Source of the DNA: GWA1-54-10 sp964349675 | GTDB lineage: Bacteria > Patescibacteriota > Minisyncoccia > Phycocordibacterales > SBAW01 | Assembly: GCA_964349675.1 (NCBI GenBank) | Contig: CAYGHD010000013.1 | Span: 1 to 16,072 of the forward strand | DNA length: 16,072 nt | Reading direction: 5' to 3' | Shown here: piece after piece, positions 12,014-16,072 of the stretch | Numbering within the stretch: the stretch's first letter is position 1 | Layout of the letters: each line of letters opens with the position of its first letter | The notes under the pieces: generated by a model | What the model was told of the DNA's origin: nothing | Databases searched by the model: none | Seen by the model: the letters and a program-made list of their open reading frames with translations, nothing else | Position numbers and translations under genes: made by a program

Positions 12014-13243
12014 CTACGGTAAGTACTTCTTCCCTTTTAGCTCTTCGGGCAGATACGACTCAGCATCGTACTTTGTATAGTTCTTTCCGTATCCCAAATC
12101 TTTCATGAGTTTTGTCGGAGCATTACGGATGTGGAGCGGGATTGGTAGATTGCCAAATTTTTGCACGTCGCCAAGCGCCTCAAAGTATGCGTCGTGTGAT
12201 TTGCGGCTTTTTTTGCACTCGGCCAAATATGCTGCGCCGTGCGCTAAGTTTATCTGCGCCTCCGGATATCCGACAGTCTCGCATGCACGAAATACTGCGT
12301 TTGCCACAACTAGCGCCGTGGGTTGAGCCAACCCCACGTCTTCGCTCGCAAAAATCACCATGCGCCGGGCAATAAACAACGGGTCCTCGCCGGCGGCAAC
12401 CATCCGCGCCAAATAATAGAGCGTCGCATCTACCTGGCTGGCGCGCATGCTTTTTATAAAAGCCGAAACCGTATTGTAGTGCTCATCTCCTTTTTTATCG
12501 TATCGAAGATGCTTTGACTGCACCGTCTCTTTGAGCGTCTCGAGCGTCACTGTGCCATAGAGCCGTTTTGTGTTGTCGAGGACGGTAATCGCTTGCCGCG
12601 CATCGCCCCCCGCCAACTGTATCAACCACTCTTTTGCATTTTCTGGCAATTTAATTTTAGTGCGTTTAAGAATTTGTTCCATATCCTCTGCAGCAAATTC
12701 ATTGAGCACAAATACTCGACACCGTGAAAGCAGCGCAGGAATAACTTCAAACGACGGATTTTCGGTCGTGGCACCAATGAGCACTATGTCCCCTCGCTCT
12801 ACAAAGGGGAGCAAGAAATCCTGCTGCGCTTTGTTGAAGCGATGTATTTCGTCAATAAAAAGGACTTTGGGACGAGGCTCCGAATTTGGTTCGCGATCAG
12901 AAACTTCGAAGAGTGCGCTCCGGTCGCAAGCCCCAAGTCCTACTCTCTTCGAAGCTCCCGCTCGCTCCCCTAAGATTGCTTTAATATCGTCTTTTCCCGA
13001 GTCAACTGCTGAAATTTCATGAAATTCTGCATCAAGTGCTTGTGCGTACAGCCGTGCAAGCGTGGTCTTGCCGCTGCCAGGCGGGCCCCACAAAATAAAT
13101 GAAAAAAGATGTTTGCCTTCTATTGCCTCGCGCAGTGGCCCCGCCCTGAGTTTTTTTGAAGGGTTGCCCGGCCCCACCAAATGCTCCTGGCCCACAAACT
13201 CCTCGAGCGTCTTAGGGCGGATTTTTGATGCAAGCGGCTCCAT
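12014..13243 (-). CDS. rarA: Replication-associated recombination protein A (MgsA/RarA AAA+ ATPase) with an in-frame insertion
   Basis: RarA is a clamp-loader-like AAA+ ATPase that acts at stalled replication forks. Seen in 409 residues: PLASKIRPKTLEEFVGQEHL at the start, Walker A GPPGSGKT (53-60), FHEISAV, Walker B LFIDEIHRFNK (128-138), sensor GATTENPSF, LLSRCRVFVL, the GGDARQAI arginine region, and the C-terminal tetramer domain with SEDVGLAQP and GYGKNYTKYD. Between IKAIL and KVLFIDE homologues have about 11 residues; here there are about 34 (92-125), and a DNA hairpin encodes residues 97-114. ATG at 13241-13243. TGGTAGGAT ends 7 bases upstream; AGGAT could alternatively act as a weak Shine-Dalgarno site. 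Stand-alone gene downstream of the flavoprotein gene. Confidence 0.95.
   Translation of the reverse strand: MEPLASKIRPKTLEEFVGQEHLVGPGNPSKKLRAGPLREAIEGKHLFSFILWGPPGSGKTTLARLYAQALDAEFHEISAVDSGKDDIKAILGERAGASKRVGLGACDRSALFEVSDREPNSEPRPKVLFIDEIHRFNKAQQDFLLPFVERGDIVLIGATTENPSFEVIPALLSRCRVFVLNEFAAEDMEQILKRTKIKLPENAKEWLIQLAGGDARQAITVLDNTKRLYGTVTLETLKETVQSKHLRYDKKGDEHYNTVSAFIKSMRASQVDATLYYLARMVAAGEDPLFIARRMVIFASEDVGLAQPTALVVANAVFRACETVGYPEAQINLAHGAAYLAECKKSRKSHDAYFEALGDVQKFGNLPIPLHIRNAPTKLMKDLGYGKNYTKYDAESYLPEELKGKKYLP
12904..12954 (-). repeat. 51-bp hairpin element inserted in frame in rarA
   Basis: Arms CTTCGAAGAG (12904-12913) and its exact complement (12945-12954); the first 8 bases of each arm are also self-complementary. 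Within the loop TGCG/CGCA (12914-12917 with 12925-12928) forms a small hairpin whose centre is CGCTCCGGTCG. The encoded peptide includes ACDRSALFEVSD, immediately before Walker B. Length is 17 codons, inside a longer segment of about 23-25 extra residues. Confidence 0.7.
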
Positions 13244-13250
13244 GCCGACT

Positions 13251-13259
13251 ATCCTACCA
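13251..13259 (-). promoter_or_regulatory. Possible extended -10 of rarA
   Basis: TGGTAGGAT on the minus strand, 7 bases before the ATG. It sits in the 55-base gap after the flavoprotein gene stop. The same bases could be read as a weak ribosome site (AGGAT). Confidence 0.4.
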
Positions 13260-13298
13260 CCCTCTACTCTTTTGCGTTACACATATTCGCACATAATG

Positions 13299-14960
13299 CT
13301 ATTTTTTGAATTTTAACTTCGGCAAATCAAGCTTAGCCAGCGCATCACTGTAGTTTGTGCCTACTTTTTTACCCGGGTTAAATATGTCATGCGGGTCAAA
13401 TATATGTTTTATCTGCAAAAAAAGCGCATACATCTCGCGGCCAAACATTTTTTCTACATACGGGGTACGCACCAAGCCGTCGTTATGCTCGCCAGAAATT
13501 GAGCCTCCGTACGAAAGCACGAGGTCGTAGACTTGGTGCGATAGATCGTCGATCATTTTACGCATCGCTGGGTCGCGCGGGTTAATGAGTGGGATGATGT
13601 GAAAGTTCCCATCCCCCACATGCCCCGCAACCGTGTAGGTAAGGGTGTAGCCTCCTAAAATTTTTTCTAACTTCGGCAAAAACTCCGGCAGTTTTTTTGG
13701 CGGCACCACGAAGTCGTCTATGAATGGCGCTGTGCGCATGCCGCGCACTTTTTGCCGCAAGAGGTTGAAGCTTTCTCTGCGCACTGCCCAATATTTTTTT
13801 GCTGCACGCTCGCTTTTGGCAACACGAACGCGAACATGCGGCTGAGTCTCTTTAATCTCTGCCATCAGGTCAGTCGCTTTTTGAAGCGCAGCGGCTTGCG
13901 TCTCTGCCCGAAACTCAACCAGCAAGACGAGCTTTGGGACTCCGCCAGTCATCAGCATCCATAACTCCGGTAAAAAAGAAATTCCGAGCGAAAAGAGGTT
14001 GGTCTTCATGCGCGCAGCAAATTCGGGAAAATACTTCAACCCAAGCTTAAACGTGTGGTCGTCGTAGGACTCAAAACTGTCAGGCCGGGAAAGCAGCACT
14101 TGGGGCACCAAATCCCCGAGCTCTGCCAAATTTGAAAGAAACAATACCGTCATTGCAGCATATTGTTTTGGTTGAACAAGTTTGAAGCGGATGTTCGTAA
14201 TAATCCCAAGTGTCCCTTGTGCACCAACCATCAGCCGAGCCAAATTGAGCGACTGTACTCCGTCACCTATGTCCCACAACGCATATCCTGAAGAATTTTT
14301 TTCAACCTGTGGGGTATTTTTTTTAATCGTCTGTGCATTACGCACCAACAATGCAGACACGCGACGATACAAGTCGCCCTCAAAGGACTGCTCTTTGAGT
14401 TTTGTCTGCAATGCGTCTCCAGACAAATTTTCAAGTGTATGCACTTGCCCGTCAGACAACACGACGTCAAGAGATGTTACATACCTGGCAGTTTTGCCGT
14501 AGGTGAGATTTTTTTCTCCGCCAGAATTATTTGCCACCATGCCGCCCACCGTGTTTAGCTCGCGTGATGCGGTATAGCTTGGCAGCTCTAACCCGTGTTT
14601 TTTGGTCTCGCGGTCAAAGTCGCGGAAATACATCCCCGGCTGCACCACCGCAAAATCTTCTCCCACCTCGGTGAGTGCATTTAAACCGAGCATGTCTACA
14701 ATAATTGAGTCGTTGAGCGGCCCGCCCGACATGTCGGTACCCGCCGAGCGCGGCGTAATGGAGATGTGTGTTTTTGGCGTCTCTTTTTTAAGGTTTGCAA
14801 ACTGCACAACAGCGCACACATCTTGCGCATCTTTTGGGTGCACTATTACCTCCGGCACCACGCGAAAGAGCGACGCATCGGTCGCGTACGCATTTCGTGC
14901 TTTTTGAGAATCTTCGACTTTGCCGTGTACTATTTTTTGCAACTCACCTGCAAGGGACAT
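13299..14960 (-). CDS. FAD-binding oxidoreductase, GlcD / D-lactate dehydrogenase type
   Basis: A 553-residue flavoprotein of the VAO/PCMH superfamily that likely oxidises a 2-hydroxy acid such as D-lactate or glycolate. Seen: VVPEVIVHPKDAQDV and ITPRSAGTDMSGG (FAD-binding entry), VQPGMYFRDFD, NTVGGMVANNSGGEKNLTYG, RLMVGAQGTLGIITN, then the C-terminal FAD-oxidase domain with VAGHVGDGNFHIIPL (the GlcD HxGDGN motif), SISGEHNDGLVRTPYVEKMFG and KHIFDPHDIFNPGKK. It lacks the fused iron-sulfur domain found in many relatives, and no GlcE/GlcF-like partner is in view, so its electron acceptor is unknown. The ATG at 14958-14960 is chosen because TGTTACAAT ends 7 bases upstream and MSLAGELQKIVHG fits the family start. 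No palindromic insertion was seen in this gene. Confidence 0.92.
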   Translation of the reverse strand: MSLAGELQKIVHGKVEDSQKARNAYATDASLFRVVPEVIVHPKDAQDVCAVVQFANLKKETPKTHISITPRSAGTDMSGGPLNDSIIVDMLGLNALTEVGEDFAVVQPGMYFRDFDRETKKHGLELPSYTASRELNTVGGMVANNSGGEKNLTYGKTARYVTSLDVVLSDGQVHTLENLSGDALQTKLKEQSFEGDLYRRVSALLVRNAQTIKKNTPQVEKNSSGYALWDIGDGVQSLNLARLMVGAQGTLGIITNIRFKLVQPKQYAAMTVLFLSNLAELGDLVPQVLLSRPDSFESYDDHTFKLGLKYFPEFAARMKTNLFSLGISFLPELWMLMTGGVPKLVLLVEFRAETQAAALQKATDLMAEIKETQPHVRVRVAKSERAAKKYWAVRRESFNLLRQKVRGMRTAPFIDDFVVPPKKLPEFLPKLEKILGGYTLTYTVAGHVGDGNFHIIPLINPRDPAMRKMIDDLSHQVYDLVLSYGGSISGEHNDGLVRTPYVEKMFGREMYALFLQIKHIFDPHDIFNPGKKVGTNYSDALAKLDLPKLKFKK

Positions 14961-14967
14961 ATACAAA

Positions 14968-14976
14968 ATTGTAACA
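14968..14976 (-). promoter_or_regulatory. Extended -10 of the flavoprotein gene
   Basis: TGTTACAAT on the minus strand with 7 bases to the ATG and no Shine-Dalgarno site. Clear leaderless arrangement. Confidence 0.58.
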
Positions 14977-15025
14977 CGGCTCTGCCGCTGCCGAACGGAC
15001 GATGGTGTAAACATAAAAGTGCTCG

Positions 15026-15054
15026 TTGACAATAAACATTAATTCTGTTATTTA
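15026..15054 (+). promoter_or_regulatory. Sigma-70-type promoter of the RTX-like gene
   Basis: TTGACA (15026-15031, exact consensus), 17-base spacer, TATTTA (15049-15054) preceded by TGT. The predicted start is near 15061, giving a leader of about 50 bases. Confidence 0.68.
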
Positions 15055-15067
15055 AAACACAGCTGCA

Positions 15068-15090
15068 GCATATCCCGCACTGGGATATGC
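15068..15090 (+). promoter_or_regulatory. 5' leader stem-loop of the RTX-like gene
   Basis: A perfect 9-bp stem GCATATCCC/GGGATATGC with loop GCACT, starting about 7 bases after the predicted transcription start and 7 bases before the GAGGG ribosome site. It probably stabilises the 5' end or gates translation. Confidence 0.65.
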
Positions 15091-15109
15091 AAAACAAGAG
15101 GGCAAGGAT

Positions 15110-15847
15110 ATGGGTATCCAAATTCGCCAACCTTGGAACCACAAGAATACGCGGATCGAGGGCGCCTTCGGCGACGACAACTTCGTCCAACTGGGCGACG
15201 GGCGCAACATCATCAAACTGACCGGTCTCAATTCGACCGTTTGGTTGGGAAACGGAGAGGAAAACCGTATCTGGTTCATCAACCCCCCCGAGGGTGGTGG
15301 TGGTATCAACCGCGGCACCGTCGGCAATGGCGGGCACAGTCTGCTCATCGGTGCCGACAATTCGCGAAACATCCTGATCGCGAGCGGCGAATGGGATCGC
15401 CTCTACGGCGGTAACCAAGCCGACGTCCTGATGGCGATGGGCCCCGGCGCCCAAGCCTTTGGCCGCAATGGCAACGACACACTCGTCGTCGGTCGTGGAT
15501 ACGGCAATGGCGGTCTGGGCAACGATACGCTTCAAGGATACAACGGCTCAACCTTGCACGGTGGAGGTGGTAAGGACACCTTTACTCCAATGATTATCGG
15601 TACCAATACCCAGGTGACTATCGACGACTTCAACCCTCTTCTGGGCGACAGGGTAAATCTGGCGTTCTTGGGGTTCCATGCATCGGGGGTGCAGGTTGCC
15701 CAGAGCGGCAACAACACTGTGTTCTCCTACGTCGACCCAGACGCAGGGGCAGCAACCCTGACCCTGCAAGGCACCGGTGCGGCATTCGCGGACTTTACCG
15801 CGGCAGTCAACCAGGGCTGGGTCATCAACGCACCAACCCAGTTGTAG
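15110..15847 (+). CDS. RTX-like (hemolysin-type calcium-binding repeat) protein
   Basis: A 245-residue Gly/Asn/Asp-rich protein. Seen: degenerate nonapeptide-type repeats from about 18 to 158 (EGAFGDDNFVQLGDG, GGNQADVLMAMGPG, GRNGNDTLVVGRG, GGLGNDTLQGYNG, GGGGKDTF), which in this family bind calcium in a beta-roll. The C-terminal block IDDFNPLLGDRVNLAFLGF, then NNTVFSYVD and ATLTLQGTG, resembles the end of RTX/serralysin-type proteins, where a type I secretion signal would lie. There is no N-terminal signal peptide and no enzymatic domain, so it may be a secreted structural or adhesion protein. The ATG is supported by GAGGG 7 bases upstream. It has its own promoter, leader hairpin and terminator. 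Codons end mostly in C, unlike the neighbours: either recent transfer or high expression. No secretion genes are visible. Confidence 0.82.
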   Translation: MGIQIRQPWNHKNTRIEGAFGDDNFVQLGDGRNIIKLTGLNSTVWLGNGEENRIWFINPPEGGGGINRGTVGNGGHSLLIGADNSRNILIASGEWDRLYGGNQADVLMAMGPGAQAFGRNGNDTLVVGRGYGNGGLGNDTLQGYNGSTLHGGGGKDTFTPMIIGTNTQVTIDDFNPLLGDRVNLAFLGFHASGVQVAQSGNNTVFSYVDPDAGAATLTLQGTGAAFADFTAAVNQGWVINAPTQL

Positions 15848-15851
15848 CCGC

Positions 15852-15890
15852 AGGGCCGCTAGAGAAATCTGGCGGCCCTATTTTTATTAC
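15852..15890 (+). terminator. Intrinsic terminator with GAAA tetraloop
   Basis: Stem AGGGCCGC/GCGGCCCT (15852-15859 with 15872-15879), a T-G pair, and AGA/TCT closed by a GAAA tetraloop, followed by ATTTTTATT. It lies 5 bases after the RTX-like gene stop and separates it from the convergent gene. Confidence 0.92.
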
Positions 15891-15896
15891 CAAAAT

Positions 15897-16072
15897 TTAA
15901 CGCAGTGCAGGAAGTATATTCCAAATACCTGGATCTTGGCCACCGTCAAATTTAAACAAAGCAACACCACGTATGCCCATTTTTTTAGCTAGTGCAATTT
16001 TGTCGGCAACAGCTTGCGCATCGCTCCACCATAAAATATTAAACGGTGGCTGTATGCTGCCCGCAATTGCCT
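15897..16072 (-). CDS. C-terminal end of a probable GH18-family glycosidase-like protein (runs off window)
   Basis: The last 57 codons before a TAA at 15897-15899 read AIAGSIQPPFNILWWSDAQA, then VADKIALAKKMGIRGVALFK and FDGGQDPGIWNILPALR. The pattern WWSDAQAVADKIALAKKMGIRGVALF followed by DPGIW resembles the end of the TIM barrel in family 18 glycoside hydrolases and YaaH/YdhD-type cell-wall proteins (W(Y/F)xDAxS...KxxLAxxxGLRGVxxWxLGxxDPxxW). The catalytic DxxDxDxE motif would lie outside the window, so activity cannot be judged. It converges on the RTX-like gene, with the GAAA terminator between them. Confidence 0.7.
   Translation of the reverse strand, partial: AIAGSIQPPFNILWWSDAQAVADKIALAKKMGIRGVALFKFDGGQDPGIWNILPALR

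Noticed and set aside
13142..13162. CCCTGAG then T7 then GAAGGG in rarA, resembling the 3469-3490 palindrome
   Set aside because: Only about 15 of 20 positions agree and the centre differs, so chance similarity in coding DNA is more likely.
14961..15032. 24-residue N-terminal extension of the flavoprotein
   Set aside because: It is low complexity, lies upstream of the predicted transcription start, and MSLAGELQK fits the family start.
1..16072. CRISPR arrays, tRNA or rRNA genes, transposases, phage or toxin-antitoxin genes
   Set aside because: I looked for direct repeats with spacers, cloverleaf patterns and recognisable protein motifs on both strands and found none.

Overview
The window looks like chromosomal DNA from a member of the Candidate Phyla Radiation (Patescibacteria), most likely the Parcubacteria group. 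This rests on three things: Tgt carries a long segment after its FSLGE motif that resembles Parcubacterial Tgt proteins; UvrA lacks the insertion domain; and small membrane proteins of unknown function are mixed with compact housekeeping genes. Assignment below that level is not possible here. No tRNA, rRNA, CRISPR array, insertion sequence or phage gene was recognised, and no stretch above 300 bases lacks a gene.

Layout. Positions 1-5752 hold the nucleotide excision repair set on the minus strand: uvrB, uvrA and the 5' end of uvrC, with a small unknown gene between uvrA and uvrC. Positions 5858-8569, also minus, hold a tiny membrane protein gene, tgt (queuine tRNA-ribosyltransferase), a membrane-anchored FKBP-type prolyl isomerase and an unknown membrane protein. 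At 8616 the strand switches to an exported protein with an Ig-like domain. Positions 9442-11183 (minus) encode a SIMPL-domain protein, a vitamin K epoxide reductase (VKOR) homologue and MsrA, which suggests an envelope thiol and oxidative-damage theme. At 11227-12003 (plus) lies an anchored protein of unknown function. rarA and a GlcD/D-lactate-dehydrogenase-type flavoprotein follow on the minus strand. The right end has an RTX-like repeat protein gene (plus) converging on the 3' end of a probable GH18-family gene.

Two signals go beyond gene content. First, conserved genes are interrupted in frame by palindromic DNA: uvrB (about 43 extra codons around a 101-bp folded element), tgt (a 78-bp near-perfect palindrome), rarA (a 51-bp hairpin) and msrA (a 33-bp hairpin of exactly 11 codons), with a weaker case in uvrA. 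The tgt, rarA and msrA elements share a central core close to CTCYGGTCG. They may be one family of protein-coding palindromic elements, analogous in behaviour to the palindromic elements of Rickettsia but not evidently related to them.

Second, there are two gene-expression styles. Most housekeeping and envelope genes have a -10 box only 6-11 bases upstream of the start codon and no clear Shine-Dalgarno site, as expected for leaderless or nearly leaderless mRNAs. Three orphan genes (381-788, 5858-6103, 15110-15847) instead have a -35/-10 promoter, a Shine-Dalgarno site and their own strong intrinsic terminator, with visibly different codon choice. Two of them also carry a stem-loop right after the predicted transcription start.
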